From Cinclus cinclus (lineage: Eukaryota; Chordata; Aves; Passeriformes; Cinclidae): 64,000 nucleotides of DNA. A program made the position numbers and the translations under genes. Within the stretch, counting starts at the first letter, position 1. Each line of letters starts with the position of its first letter. Below the pieces are notes generated by a model, which had not been told where the DNA came from, searched no databases, and worked only from the letters and a program-made list of their open reading frames with translations. This document shows positions 13,669-27,200 of the stretch, piece by piece. The stretch is from positions 11,937,234-12,001,233 of the forward strand of contig NC_085059.1 in the NCBI RefSeq assembly GCF_963662255.1, in the 5' to 3' direction.

Positions 13669-14046
13669 ATTTTTATAGCACTGTCTCTAGCAGAGTCCTT
13701 GGTTCATGAAGAGGCTCTTTGGGGCATGGCAGGGGACGTCTCCCATCCAAGAGAATCCCCAGACCTCATAGAGAGCCCTGCTGCCCTCTGTCCAGCAGGA
13801 CCAACCTTTACCTCTGGGCAAAGTGGAGAGGGCAGGGACTGTGGTGCAGACAAATGACCACACTTCAGTGTTAAATGAGATGTTGTTAGATGCATTGTGT
13901 TCATACACATGGTATTAATTGTTTTTTGCATGATCTGGAAGTAGAAAATTAGCTGAAATCAGGTACAACCTGATCCCCTGATCTCAGGCACACACCACCT
14001 TACCTTTTAAAAATCGGTATAATTTAGCTCAGGGTTAAAACTGTCC

Positions 14047-14065
14047 TTTTTTTTTTTTTTTTTTT
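14047..14065 (+). repeat. Homopolymer T19
   Basis: A run of 19 T bases lies in intergenic DNA. It could be the remnant of a retroposed poly(A) tail on the other strand, but no retropseudogene was recognised beside it. Confidence 0.85.
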
Positions 14066-14107
14066 AAATTTCATCAGATTCTTGAAAAACCCGTTTTCCT
14101 TTCATCC

Positions 14108-14259
14108 TGAGTCATTTCACATGAAGAAACTATTGTTCTAAACGGTGACTCATCAGTTTGCATCACCACTTTCCAAACCTCTGGGGGCACGTGGGCTTAG
14201 AAGCAGGGAACCAGCCTTTATTTACCAATAAAGAGGCACTTCATTTCTGCATTGACTCA
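14108..14259. promoter_or_regulatory. Cluster of three AP-1 motifs, candidate enhancer
   Basis: Three exact TGAGTCA/TGACTCA elements lie at 14108-14114, 14146-14152 and 14253-14259 in otherwise non-repetitive sequence. This heptamer binds AP-1 (FOS/JUN) dimers and forms the core of MAF/NFE2/BACH sites. The clustering suggests a cis-regulatory element, but no target can be named from sequence. A further single copy lies at 11906-11912. Confidence 0.35.
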
Positions 14260-15097
14260 TTGCTGGTTAAACCTTGGTTTGTTCATATTCCTCAGTGAAC
14301 CTGGAGTTCTGTTTGCTTTTGCAGTCGTTTTTTATGAGGAACATTTACATGAATCACATCTCACTGACAATCTGCCTGCAGTTTAACTACAAATGCTTGC
14401 AAGGAGAGTTAAGTATCTAAATGACAAAACTGAAATACCTGTATCAAATCTCCATAAACTGCCACGAGGCAGAAAACACAACTCTTGGTTAATGAGACAC
14501 CTCTAATTACAAGAATTCATGGGAGAAAGAAGGCCACCATCCAAATTATCCACTTCACTGAAGGTCTTACACATATCCTAACTATGCATTTTTGAATTTT
14601 GAATCAAAGGAGCTCTTTTGCAGCTAGAAACACCTCTGTCACTCAGAAGTACATCACCCCTGTCCAGCATATGCAGCACCAGCAGCATATGAGGGATGAA
14701 AAAATTTTGCATGAGCAAAACCAAACCTTGATAGTTTAAAGATGCAAAATGAAAGGCTTGATCCTGCTTTTCCTATGCACCAAGATCGGAATAATTCTTC
14801 TCCCATGCTTCTGCAACTGAATAAGTGCCAATAAAGAAAAGAAACTAAGGTTTTTGGCAGCATTTGTCCTTCTAACCCCATAGCTGTCAAGATCAAATAA
14901 TACTCAGGGTATATACCTTACCCTAAATGCCTGATGCTGAACTTCCCTGTGGGACATAAATCAAATCGTGGCTCAAACCTCCTGCAGCTGAGATGAGTGC
15001 ACCAGCAAACCCCTGTCATTGTCCAGTTGGGCTGAGATTGATCTCAAGGGCAGGAGGACTGTACAAGGCACAGAGCAACCCTAATTAACACTAATAA

Positions 15098-15162
15098 TTG
15101 TGTGAATGGTTGCACTTGATCTTAGAGGGCTTTTCCAGCCTAAACAGTTCTATGATTCTGAG
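15098..15162 (+). mobile_element. CR1 LINE 3' end scrap
   Basis: The segment GGTTGCACTTGATCTTAGAG followed by TTTTCCAGCCTAAACAGTTC and TATGATTCTGAG matches the terminal region of CR1 in plus orientation. About 65 bases remain. Confidence 0.75.
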
Positions 15163-16029
15163 TGTCCAAGGCAAAGAAAAGTACAATAACAAAACCTGAA
15201 AGCCAGTGGGAATAAAACGAATGTTCCAACTATGACTGGGATGATTTCTGCTAAGTACCCCAAAAGTGGGTGGCACACTATGATAAGCTTAACCAGGGGC
15301 ATAAATTTCTGGTTTTCCCTAAAAACAAGTAGCCAGTTGATGCGAAATTTTAACACACTTTTTTTTTCTTGCTGTCCTACTCTTCTATGCTGTCCTTTTG
15401 TACACATTTAGGAAGCTCATAGGAAAGCCATTTAGAAGTAATTTCTAGTCAAAATTTCTGCAGTAGTCACCAACACTTCACTGCTGGCAGAGCTGCCCAG
15501 CCAGATAACATGGGGTATGGATGCATTTGCAGGGGGGGGATGAGCTGTATTTGGGACTTTAGGGTTTTCTTTGGCTCTTGTACAGCAGTAACATGCCAAT
15601 CTAGGTTGCTCATTTAATCCTTCCCATCAGGCACAGCTTTCCACTGAGAACCTTTCCAGTACTGTAGAAAGCTTGTGGGCTAGAAGGCTTGCTCTTTCCA
15701 CTTCACCTGATTTTTTACTCAGCTCAAAAAACCCACAAACTTTCTAAAGATCAGGACTGGGAGCAGGCTACTCCCTGGCGAGGTACAGCGGCATAGGCTA
15801 CAGGGGTAAGATGCAGTGTTGCCACACATGTCCTTTAGGATACATTACACAGGAGGGAGATGAAGACATATGTTGCTCCAGGAGTTTGGGGGATGTTGTG
15901 TGTGAATGGAGGAGCATCAGCTGTTTTTGAATGGACTGTGCTCAAGTATTTGCTGAAAATGAGGCAGGAGTTTGATTGCCTCTTCTGCAAAATGAGAAAA
16001 TCAAAAATGGAGTAAATAAAAATGTTGCA

Positions 16030-16382
16030 GATTTGTTGGAGCAACTCCAGGGAAGGCCATAAAGCTGCTCTGAGAGTTGGAGCATCTCTGCTCTGGAGAA
16101 AGGCTGACAGAGCTGGAGTTATTAATTCTGGAGCCAAAAAGGCTCCAGTGAGACCTTACAGGCCCTTCCAGTGCATAAAGGGACTCCAAGAGACCTGGAG
16201 AGGGACTTTGGACAAGGGCATGGAGTGACGGGATAAAGGGGAATGGCTTCAGACTAACAGAGGGCAGGGTTAGACTGGATATTAGGGAGAAATTCTTCCC
16301 TGTGAGGATGGTAAGGCCCTTGCACAGGTTGCCCAGAGAAGCTGCGGGTGCCACGACCCTGTTCAGGGCCAGGTTGGATGGA
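16030..16382 (+). mobile_element. CR1 LINE fragment, 3'-truncated
   Basis: About 350 bases follow the CR1 3' half in plus orientation: GCAACTCCAGGGAAGGCCAT, CTCTGGAGAAAGGCTGACAG, GAGAGGGACTTTGGACAAGG, TAGACTGGATATTAGGGAGA, CAGGTTGCCCAGAGAAGCTG and CCAGGTTGGATGG. It stops abruptly after that last motif, so the usual ATTCTATGATTCTG terminus is missing. That implies later deletion or rearrangement at 16382. Confidence 0.88.
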
Positions 16383-18080
16383 GTTTTGCTCTCCCTCCTT
16401 GCATGACTTTTTCACCCAGTTCCCAGGGCAGGCTTTGGGTCTCCTCCCACCTGCCAGGACTCCTGTGCCTGCACAGACAGGCTGCTCCTTGTCCCAGCAA
16501 GCGCCTGCCCAGTGCCACCCTCCTACTCACTCCCTCTGGCAGTGGGCTGGATCCCTGAAGGCTCCAGCTAAGGGCTCAGGGTAGAACCAGCTCCTTCCCC
16601 ACCACAGCCTTGCACTCTGCAGGTCACCATTGGTACCGTCTAATGAGTGTAAAAGCAAAGTCTCCATGACCCATTTCTCTCACATATATTTTTCCTTCTT
16701 TTGCAATCTTGAAATTTGCACTTTTTTATATTTTGCAGAAAGGATCCAAGTCTCAGCCACACATCTGTTTATTTCAGACGTGGAACATAGAAAAGAAAAA
16801 TTATTTTTTTGTGATTTTTTTTTCTAGATGCTGTTTTTGTGAAGTGCTGTTATGCCCAAAAGGTGTCTAAGATATTATTATAGAAACTCATGGCATTTTC
16901 CCTCTTATCTGGTAACACACAGGATGGTTTATTTGCTTTATTGCATGAACCTGCTTCCTTTTCACAAAACATCTTTCAGCAGCACAATGTTCTGCAGCAA
17001 GTTTAAATTCACTTTGTTCTCCCAGAGAGGTGCAAGCCAAGTGACAGTTGACCAGGTCAGCCAAGGATTTCACCAGCCCCATCTCCATGGTGTGCATTTC
17101 GTAATTTCATGTTTACAGAGACATAAATAGACTCATCCCAGTCACATGTGTGAGGATCTGTTACACATTCTTTGCTGCAGTCAGACTCGTAGCAGCCCAG
17201 TTAACTTCAACTGAGACTAACCCACAGAGACTAACTTTTTGGGTTTTCCTTGTTTCTCGCAAAATAATAATGGCAAGCAACATGTGTAAGCTTCATACTG
17301 CTTCTTTCTTACATTGTGCCTGACAAGGGCTCTGAAAACACAAGCAGAATATCTTCTTTGATAGAGGTCTCTCTTTCAAAATAGTGGAAAAAAGCTACCC
17401 CCAAAAAGTCTGGGACAAAAAGAATCAGATTTTTTTTTTTAATTTGGGAGTCAATTTAAATTACAGATTAGGAAACAAAAGGCTGTTACAGAAGTGGTAA
17501 CAGCAGATAGGAGGGCTAGAGGGAAACAGAAAAAATTTAAAAAATCATCTAAATCAAAAAGAAGTTATCTTTATGAACAAATCTTCAGGTCGAAGTGTCA
17601 AATCAAAACCTTCTTTTGGGGATGTTCATCAGAGCTCCCCAGAGACAGCTGTCACTGACAGGCCAGTGAGTTAGAGCACACACACTTCCAAAAAGCACGC
17701 TTGCGTAAATCTCTTATTTTGAAGAAATGCCCATCCTTCTCTACACCAATGCTAAAAGCTTCTCTGTTGCCAGCAACAAAACATAAGCTCTAAAAAAGGG
17801 AAAGCTACATTACTAGCTCTGTCTAACCACTGTTTCTCCAGGCAGCATCCCGAGCTCCAACTGCTGTCCCTACTGTAGCTGTACATCTCAATTTCTCCCA
17901 CACTATCTCCTGTAATTATTTATTTGCTAGTAAAGGAAAAGCTCTTAATTTTCTCTCCTGCAAACTCCTGATTTTTTTATAATTTAAAGCCTACTATGGG
18001 TGCAGACTTGTAGTAAATGTCTTCTGCAACTTCACGCTAATGAATCTCAGTATTTTGCACAAGTTTATATTAAACCTCTT

Positions 18081-18110
18081 GTGTGTGTATATATATGTAC
18101 ACATATATAC
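18081..18110. repeat. TG/TA dinucleotide palindrome
   Basis: A GTGTGTGTAT run passes into ATATATGTACACATATATAC, which is nearly self-complementary around GTAC. It is simple sequence with cruciform potential and no gene association. Confidence 0.6.
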
Positions 18111-19011
18111 AAACACATTATAGATCTATTACATAGAAAGCAAGGAATAGAAGAGTTAAGTGGCATGTACAGGACTACAATTTCAATGTATTTGAACCAA
18201 AACCCAAATCCTGCTCTAAGAGAGCAGAGAGGACACAACATTCAGGTACTGGAGCTGGAACCCAGAGCCTGGGCTGAAGTCAAAATCTATCTGAGTGCCA
18301 ATGAAAGGGCTTAAAGTATGGTTTAAGTTTTGCTGCTTGTGCTTTTATCTAATCACAAGTTAAGTGCATTAAACATGTGACCTCAGCTTTATTTTGGGGG
18401 AACAGTGGCCCAAGAAGCAGCAGTTTTCAGCTACTTAGCAAACCCCAGCTTAATTCTAAGATACTGGATAGATTTTTAAATAACCTGGCAAACACTGGCA
18501 TCACCACAGTGTGCACAGACTCACTGAAATACAGCTCCTATCACTCCCTAAGTACTCTCTCCCTTTTGCTTTCACAAGCACCAGTATTCCCAAACACCTC
18601 CCCTGGGTCAGCCCACACACGAGCTGTGGCAGAGCAGCCCTGTCCGTTACTGCTCTCCCTTTTACCTCACTGACAAAAAGACATTTTTAAACCCAACTAA
18701 TTATTCCCTTCCTCCATTACACGAGGCAACTTGGTCAAGTATTTCCTAAAGATGCTCAAAACGACCTGCAGGGCAGCCCCGGCCGCCCGCCCCCAACACT
18801 GACCCCTCCGCCAGCCAGCTCAGTGCCCCCTAGCAAAGCTCTCAGCTTTCACCAAAATTTGAACAAACTCGAACTTAAGTTCTGCCCTTCCTCTCAAGAG
18901 CCACATTCACACGGGAAACAAAATGCCTTTGCTCAGAACACCCGTGTGCTACAAAAGCCGAGCTACTCCAGACCTCTGAGCTCAGCTTCTCCAGTGGCTG
19001 CTGCAACACCG

Positions 19012-19035
19012 GCCCAGCCCAGCCCAGCCCAGCCC
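19012..19035 (+). repeat. (AGCCC)n pentanucleotide repeat
   Basis: Nearly five tandem copies of AGCCC lie within a GC-richer intergenic patch. This is a short microsatellite. Confidence 0.8.
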
Positions 19036-21377
19036 ACTCTTCACACCTCAGCCCTTGTCCCAGAGCCACTACGTCTGTCCTGGGTCGGGTCAAATATACC
19101 CCAGTGGCCAAGATCAGGTCTCCAAGAGCCCATCCCTGCCCCAAGTTAGTGTCAAGGGTTTGCTCCAGCGAGTGCTGCTCCTGGGAGTTCATCGACCCAC
19201 TCTGATGGTAAAGTACCACTTTGCAGGGCGGGGGAGGAACCTAACCAAACAATTTAAATTGTTACTTGCCTGTGCCAAAACCGGGCATTTGGACCCAATA
19301 GTGAAAGTATGCCTTTACATTCTCCTTCTATGAAAGTGTTTCTTTAGATTTAGGAAGGAGAATCAGAAATTTTAAGTAGATCCAAGCTTTGTAGTGTACA
19401 CACTGCAAGTTTTTCTGCTGTTCTTTTACCTTGTATTCTACTGAATCTTGTCATGGTTGGGTGCAACACAGGGAATGGCACACACTTAAGAGTGGCTGTT
19501 GTGTTGTGAATGCTAAGGACAGGACCCAATGTGCCACTAATTTACACAAGATTTGTAAAGCATCTCCAGTAGCTTCTATGTGAGGGAGGCTTCTGTCATC
19601 CTGTTACAGACGTGGGCAAACCGTGCCCATGTTAAGGAGGCACCGCTTCCTTCGAGGCTGCTGTGGGAGCTCTTTTCTTCAGACAGAGACCAAGCATAAC
19701 CCAATCCCTCCAGCCATCACTGTCACCAGAGGGAAAAGAAGGACAAGAGCCCTTCCACTCACAAGGATGATGAGGCAGCATTAGCAGATTGAAAGCTGAG
19801 GCCCTGAAATGAAAGACATCAAAGGCTCCAAAATGTTACTGTAAGATTTCTTACTATGATGCAACATGTGCAGCAATAAACAGGGTCATAAGAAAAACAA
19901 GGGATATATTTTTTAAATTATTATTTTACCATACTTGCTCATCAAAATTTTAATTGCAATTCAAAAGCAGACAAATTAAAAATAATTTTAAAAATGTATA
20001 CTACAGAGAATGTATGCTTAGGGTTGGAAAGTAGTTCTCTAACAGCAGGTTAGCACACTCCCCCCTGTGGGCTACACTCAGTTTGGTAAGTTTGAACTCA
20101 GTGGCAATCCCCACTCAATGTTGGTGGCAATCCCACCAACAGGGCCAATCCTATAGCACAGCTGGATTCTAAGGAAGCATCAGTCACCTCTAAGATCATA
20201 TCTTTCAGTCTTATTTTAGAACTGCAGCAAAGGAAATGCAATTTTTCCATGTTCAAAGAGTTTTCTGGATATAGGATTTTTTTTTCCATATACCCATGAA
20301 CAGAAGCTGAGCAAAAATGAGACAGAAGTATTACTAAACCCACCCAAGAAAATCCAAATTCACTCCAAGACCATGTGCTAGCACACTTTTTTTTGCTGCT
20401 TTTGATAAAATTTGACGAGAACTACCTATTTAAAATTCCTTGAAATTTCAAGCAAAATTTTATTTTCTATTCCAAATACTTGTATTTCCAGCATAGGGTG
20501 GGACAACACAATAACAAATGCATGTACAACATATTAAAGAACACTTTCATCTTTAGCTTTTCTTCTGCAGTTTATTATATAAATTATGCTTTTCAACATT
20601 TAGAGCACTCACATTTCAGAATAGAAACACCAGTGCAAAGAGTGGTTTGTCCTAGCACAAGGAAGTTACATGTCCCCACTGATACCAGTGGATGAGGCTC
20701 AAATGTAACTCCTTAGTCCACAACTAACAATAGTGTAATCTAAATGTGAGCACGTTGTAGTCAACAGAAACACTGGACTTTGGTTGGTAACAACCAAATA
20801 CTTTGACAGGACAAACAAGAGAAGAACAATTTGACCTCAAGCAGACCTGTGAATTCACTGGGATTGGAGATCACCTCCATCATTCTTCTGAACTGACATT
20901 ATTATAAATAAGTGAATGTCAAATGTTCTATTTGATGCTCAAATTCAGTTATCAAAACATAGTAAAACTCCCATGCATGTAGGTATTGTATTCCAGTAAA
21001 TGCCACAGGTCACCTTTGGCACATCATAGGCAGGACTTGAACACAGAAATAATCCTGATCTGGCAGAGGATAAATGAGAAAGTCAGGAGAGCTTTCCCAT
21101 CTCCAATGCCAATAACTGTTGCTGAAAAATGCATTAAACCAAGACCAAAATACAGCAATCACCTCTCAGTTATACAATACATACTAGAGTGCAATTTTAA
21201 TTACATCCAATCAAAAGAAATCTTATTCAACCAAGAGATGCTAGCAGCTGGGGTCACTGCTGTGAAATACATGCCACTGTCAGAAGTAGTTATTAGGATC
21301 TTAGGAATCTGCATTCATTTCTCTTAAGGAACAGTTGCAATGTAAAAACAAAATGAGATATATTCATAAATAACATC

Positions 21378-24156
21378 TTTATTAATGAGTTTTCTTTTTC
21401 ACATTCTTTTAAAGTGATATTCAATTGAAAGCTGCATAGTCAAGAGTGCAAAAAAAAAATTCATGTAAGTCAGACCCAAATGTGAACACTACTTTTTTTG
21501 AAGCAAGACTGGTCACAGTCATAGGAATAAAACAGAAATAATTGGCCAGGGAGATATGGAGGGGGTGGGGATGAGAACCACCAGGAAAATTCTCATCAGT
21601 ATATTTATCTATTAATGAAATCTTCAGACAAAGACACACAACACTCATTCACATTAATGTGCACAACAGAATGTAAACTACAGAAGAAAGGTCCTTCCTC
21701 TGCTGAATGAAATGAAGCAGAGCAAGATTAGTTATGTATTTCACTGAGAAGTGATTACCTATTCCAACAACATACCCAGGTGGATAACACAAGGTCCAGG
21801 TTTCTTCATGCCCTTATTACAATCACATTTCAGTCACCGTTCCACAGCAGAAACCAGGAAATCAAGAGTGTTTCCACAACACTGGGAATTACTCTTAACA
21901 TACACTATTAAGCACCATCACCTCCCTTCCTTATTAATTTTTAATAGGATTACCCCTTTCTTTAGGGCTGTCGTTCACAGTTGGTTGGAAAAGGAGGTGA
22001 AGAGGACCCCTTCCAAGTCCATGCAATGGATCAGCCTGTGGAAGTGCAGCAGAACATCTCCACCTCCAGCTTCATTTCCATAAGCACAGGCAACACAGTC
22101 CCCAATCTCTCACATCAATACCACAATGTGGCTCTCCAAGTAGTACTTTTAGTATTTACACCATCAAGTGATTTAGCTGTGGTTCTCTGCATTATAACCA
22201 TCATCAGAAAAAGCTAGAGGAAAAAACACAAGAGGCATGTAGTAAAGACTGTCTACACAGTGGTGAGAGGCCACTTCTTGTCTCCAGTTTGGATTTATGC
22301 AGCAGAGACACCACTCTACAGCTGAACAGGAGTTTAAATGCAGAATTCTTTATGCTGGTCATTTGGAAAAGTCACCCAATGCCCTGACACTGAACTGCAC
22401 CACACAGAAACTGGGTTTAGTGTTTTGCATGTGATTCTACAGTAATAAACTTCATTTACAATTTATATTAATTAGGTTCTGAATTATTCAGATGCACAAT
22501 CTAGCACTGTGGGGAACTGATCATCAATATTCAATTATACCAGTTCAGGTTTGGGCAAGGAGTAAGTCTCATTTATTTGCTTTGTGCCTACAGCCTTTAA
22601 ATCTGAGATTCAAGCCCAGAGGTCAAGAGAAAGTTATTTGTGAAATGAAACCAGTCAGAAATATATTTGCTGCCATGGATATTGGAAACATAAGGCCTAA
22701 AATATTTTGAAGATCATGTACAACAGGAAGTAAAAGGGATTCAGTACAACTTGCAGCAGTTTGTATTTGTACAAGGACAAAACGAACTACACAGTGAAAC
22801 ACAAACCCATCATAGTGAAATGGTGACTCCAGGGCTAAAACCCCACCTTCATTTAGCAAATTAGGAGTAAAACATGCCTAGCACAAGAAAGCACCAACTA
22901 CAGCTCCCAGTCAGGATCAGTAAAATGTATTTCTTCAAATATTATCTGCTTTTTCCTTAGGGAATTAACACTCTAAAGCAGGGAAAAGCAGTCAGAAACT
23001 GGAAAGAGGGACTGAATTTTGCCCAGAAATAAGTTCCCTGGGCAGCCAGCAGCTGCCACACTGGCCAGGTTTCAGGGCAAAACCATGTAAAAGAATCCAT
23101 CTTGTCCCAGTTCAAAATACCAAAAATAAAACTGACCAATGGGTATGAGCTGGTAAGTTTTCAAAAGCAGCAATGGCAACTCATTTTTTTCCTGGAAATT
23201 TAATGGGCAAGTATTCTGGCAGACCCAAATATGAATGAAATTGGAAACAGGATATTTAGTGCAGTGGTATTCTTAACTTCTTCAGAAAGGAACTGCATTT
23301 CTTGTGTCACATCAAGGGGTTTAATTCAAGAGACCAGTAGATTAAGACTACTTCTGTCATTAGTCTGAGATTTACTTTGGCACAGTTAATTTACACTATT
23401 TGTATTTATGGTAATTTTAAGGGCATCACAGTAGATTTTTCCTTTACTATGGAAAATCCTAAAATAAATACAATTTAGTAGTCTGCAAAAAACCCACCTT
23501 ATTTTAACCTACAATGAAACTACTTTGTGGCCTGCTTGTGTTTCAAGAAAATATCACACCTATTCAGATCAGCCTCACTAGTTAAGACACATTAAAATGA
23601 AACATTTCCCATTAAAGATGCCAAAAACTGGATTTAAATTTATTGCATGACGTTGCATAAGAAAGTGTATTATTGAAAACTGTAAGGCATCATGCAATTA
23701 TCCATCAGGTAATTATTTATTATTCCTTGAAAGATGGTTATATACTCTAAAGTTATAAAACCAGTTTCAAAAAAGTACATAAAAAATTTAACATAAACAT
23801 TAAATATTTTTCACATGTTCATTGTTTTCAGCTGTTAAAAAGTGCATTCAAACATACTGTAATGGAAAGCTGCTTTGACCAAAAATGGTGCTGGAGACTC
23901 ATTAAATTAAAAGCTGCAAAAGGATGCTGCATGGGATTAGAAAGCTCACAGGTTGTGGTATTTAAATTTACAAACTTGCTTGAAATAATTTTGCAATCTT
24001 CACACTTAAAATTTAGCATCAATGATATAATTAGCTAAAAATGTGTATCTTTAAAACTGAACAGTCAAATGAATTCAGGTTACGTACACTGAGTGATCAA
24101 ATAAGGAGCAGACAACACTGAGACCTGGGCCAGGATGTGCTGCTGTGATTTTGGGA
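21378..24156 (-). other. SAR1B: Probable SAR1B 3' UTR and downstream flank
   Basis: This AT-rich stretch directly follows the SAR1B stop codon on the minus strand and has no further exon. Several minus-strand AATAAA signals (TTTATT on the plus strand) fall at 23716-23721, 23639-23644, 22572-22577 and 21378-21383, allowing a short UTR of about 0.5 kb or a long one of up to about 2.8 kb. RNA data would be needed to choose. Confidence 0.5.
23639..23721 (-). terminator. SAR1B: Paired proximal polyadenylation signals for SAR1B
   Basis: Two minus-strand AATAAA hexamers lie about 80 bases apart (23716-23721 and 23639-23644), 440-520 bases after the SAR1B stop codon. Their downstream sequence is not strikingly GU-rich, so more distal signals may also be used. 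Confidence 0.4.
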
Positions 24157-24273
24157 TCAGTTGATGTACTGGGCCATCCAGCGGAACCCTTCTCCGTAGC
24201 CTTGTCTCTTTAGCACACTGCACATGAACACCTCCAGGGGCCTGGCATTCAGGTCCTTCAGTGGTGTGCTGCC
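24157..24273 (-). CDS. SAR1B: SAR1B last coding exon
   Basis: It encodes residues 160-197 (starting [15 protein letters not shown] and ending [10 protein letters not shown]) and the TGA stop. The acceptor reads CTGCAG followed by GGC in phase 0. This is the C-terminal helix region of the GTPase fold, and it runs directly into the 3' UTR. Confidence 0.96.
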   Translation of the reverse strand, partial: GSTPLKDLNARPLEVFMCSVLKRQGYGEGFRWMAQYIN

Positions 24274-27200
24274 CTGCAGAGAGACACAAACAGTCCCTTA
24301 ATAAACATCTATTCCACATGGACATTTGCTTCTATGGAATGCCCTTATTTAACTCGTGTTTGACACTGGAATTTTGGAAAATAAATTAATCTAAAATCAT
24401 AGAATAGGTTGAGTTGGAAGGGACCTTAAAGCTAATCTCATTCCAAACCCCTGCCATGGGCAGGGACACCTGCTACAAGACCTCTCCAAACTGGCATGAA
24501 AGCACTTCCAGGAATGGGGCATCCCCAGCTTCTCTGGGCCTGACACCTCCACAGAGAGACAAGAAAATGTGACCTTAATCTCAGCAAATTGTATACAAGA
24601 AATACACTGTGTGCTGTCACGTGCACCCACACTGGAGAGGGGGAAGTACGTGAAACCAGAATGGAACAGCAAACATGCAAAGAGAATTTTAGAGCTTATA
24701 TTTGGTGTTCAATCACAGCTCCTTGCTCTGTTTGCAAGTTTCCCAGCCAGATAAAAAAAAAAAAAATTGCTACAAATTTTAGGACTGACCAAAGCAAGAG
24801 TGCAAGGTGCTTCCTTGTCAAGATCAGCACAGTGCAATAAAGCTGCTGTTCAACTGGAGATTCACAGTAGTGTCCATGCTTCATCAAATACATGCAGTGC
24901 AAAGACCAGAAAACAAGAGGGCAAAATGCAGCAAACAAGAAAGTGAAGATTTGTTCCTGCCTGACTTGAACTATGACACTGAACTTTTAAGGGAGGCACT
25001 TACAAGTAAAGAAGTGAAGAGGAACTGCAAGGCAGGTGCCCTCAGGAGAGCTAGTCAGCTAATGGGAGCTGTGATTGGAAGCCACAGTGAACAACTCTGT
25101 CAGCTGCAGGGAGGATTCTTTTCAAGGGCCAAGGACATTAAGCACTGTTTCTAATGCTAACAGGAGAAGTATCAAAAAATCCTTACTAAAAATTTGCCTT
25201 GTTGCTACAGATGCCAGTAGGAACTTTATTCATTCTCACAGTCTACAAACTTAGATGTCTACAATGGTGTAAAGTCTATCTCTAAGCTTTAGGCAAATAT
25301 GTTAGGTGGAAAATTATTAAAGCTTGCACTTGAAATGAGAAAAGTCACTTACTGAAAGACTCTATTCAGTTTTCTCTTGTAATTTGCTCTATAACTATAG
25401 CCTCTGAAAACTTTAAATAGTGCATAAGAAAGTTGAAATGCTAAATACAAATACACTTTCTCTGAAAAAATGTGGCATTAAAATTATGTAAAAAGTTGTA
25501 GTAGATAGACATCTAACACACACACACAGACTGGGATTCATTCTATATACTGTTACTATGTACTAAGTACTTTATAAATTAGAAAAACATTTGTTTTGTA
25601 TAGCTGGAGCAAACCAGAGTCAACACACAAAAAAAAAAAAAAAAAGAAATAGAAAAGGAGCAATACCTTTCCTGTTGTCTGGCCATACAGACCAAATGTC
25701 TCTCGTAACCTCTCTTCACTGATGGCTTCAGGTCTGTCAATCTTGTTACCAAGAATCAGGATAGGCACGTTAGCAATAGTTTCATCTGTCATTAGTGACT
25801 GCAAAGGAATGGAGAAATGAAGACTGATTAATCTAGAATACAGAAGGTCAAATCACTACTACTCATGTGCAGGTGGCAGCAGAGGTCTGGTGGGTTTTTG
25901 ATCTTAGTTCCTAGAAGTTCAAAATTTCAAAAGCCCATTTAAACTTACGTCAAGTTCTTCTTTTGATTCAAGCAATCTTTCGTGATCTGCACAGTCCACC
26001 AAGAACACAACACCATTAATTGCAGGCAGGTAGTTTTTCCACACTCTGCGAGCTACGTGGAAAATAAGAAATAAAAATAAAAGGAAATTATCCCCAAACA
26101 CAGAGTGATGCACATTGGTAATTAAGAAGCAACAGGTGTGTGTGGGTTTATTAATTTGATTTTTTTTTAAATCCTTAGCTTATGTTGCCAGTCTTTGGGA
26201 TGCAATTTCGTGTTTTACAAAGCTTGAAATAACAGAGCAAAATTATAATTTTCTCTAACGTTACCACTGTTCTATCCCACATGAATGCTGATGTATGGAA
26301 ATGTTTTTTGTTTTCCCAAAAATTATGTCAACGAAGGTAAATTTGAAGGTAAATGTAAGGAATTCAAAGTACAGAACTCCTCACAGTATTAGTCAAAAGT
26401 TTCTCCCCTACTGCAGCTCTTGCCAAATAATACTTGTGATTTGTTACAAATGGTGTAGATGGGCAAAAGAGCAGCCAACATCTTTTATGCTATCACAGAA
26501 GAGTGTGGGAAGTCAGTCTCTGCAGCAGGGCCTTTTTCTGATTGGTGTTTCTGATTGGAAGCAAACTCCAGCCCAGTTCAGAGAGACACACTCTTACCTT
26601 GAGCATGTCCACCCAGATCAAAGGTAGTGAAAGTCATGCCAGCAATTGTCAGCTCTTCTGAAGCTGGAAATAACAGAATTTTGTTCTAGGTGAAGATTAT
26701 GCAGTGCTTTGGAAAAGTCTGGCCTTCTAGCATGTAGATTTTGCTTTCTTTTGGCTCTTTCCAGTATTTGTAATCCAAAAAGAAAATGGGAGCAATACAA
26801 TCTCTCAAAATCAATGACACATTTGTGTATTACCAAAATGTTATTAACCATTAAAGCATGTGTGAAATATCTACAATGCTAAGAACAGCAGAGTATTCCT
26901 ACACTATTTATCCCTACAGATTACACAAACAACAGTTGGCTCTGGCATCTGGTTTGCAAAAAAGATTTTGCATTTGGCGTTTTGTTTTCAGTACTGTTCA
27001 AGGCTTCTCCTCTTCACATCCTTTTCCAATTTCTCACCTCCTTACTGGAGTTCCCCAATCCACATTTTCAACCTGTGCTGAACTTTTTCCCTGCAAGGTT
27101 ACCAGGATAACAATTACACAGCAACCTCTGAGACACAAACACTGATTTTCCAATTATACAGAGAAGCTGTTCCCAAAAATTGCTAGCCCCTATTTCTTGC

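Larger units (their letters stand above)
8186..16029. other. Intergenic DNA, no gene seen
   Basis: No coding exon is supported. The longest open frame (minus strand, 8877-9437, 186 codons) has no recognisable domain and a composition like the flanking DNA. The region holds two CR1 3' scraps, an AT-rich patch with GATA-like steps, two short hairpins, a T19 run and an AP-1 motif cluster, each listed separately. Confidence 0.6.
16383..21377. other. Intergenic DNA, no gene seen
   Basis: No credible exon or RNA gene is visible on either strand. A locally GC-richer patch (about 18,770-19,250) carries an open frame of about 108 codons rich in Ser, Pro and Ala, but without domain or splice support. 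The part near 21 kb could belong to an extended SAR1B 3' UTR, read on the minus strand. Confidence 0.55.

Noticed and set aside
18823..19149. 108-codon Ser/Pro-rich plus-strand frame with local GC rise
   Set aside because: Low complexity, includes the AGCCC microsatellite, and has no promoter, splice or homology support.
24807..25154. 115-codon plus-strand frame
   Set aside because: It lies antisense in a SAR1B intron and shows no domain or conserved motif.
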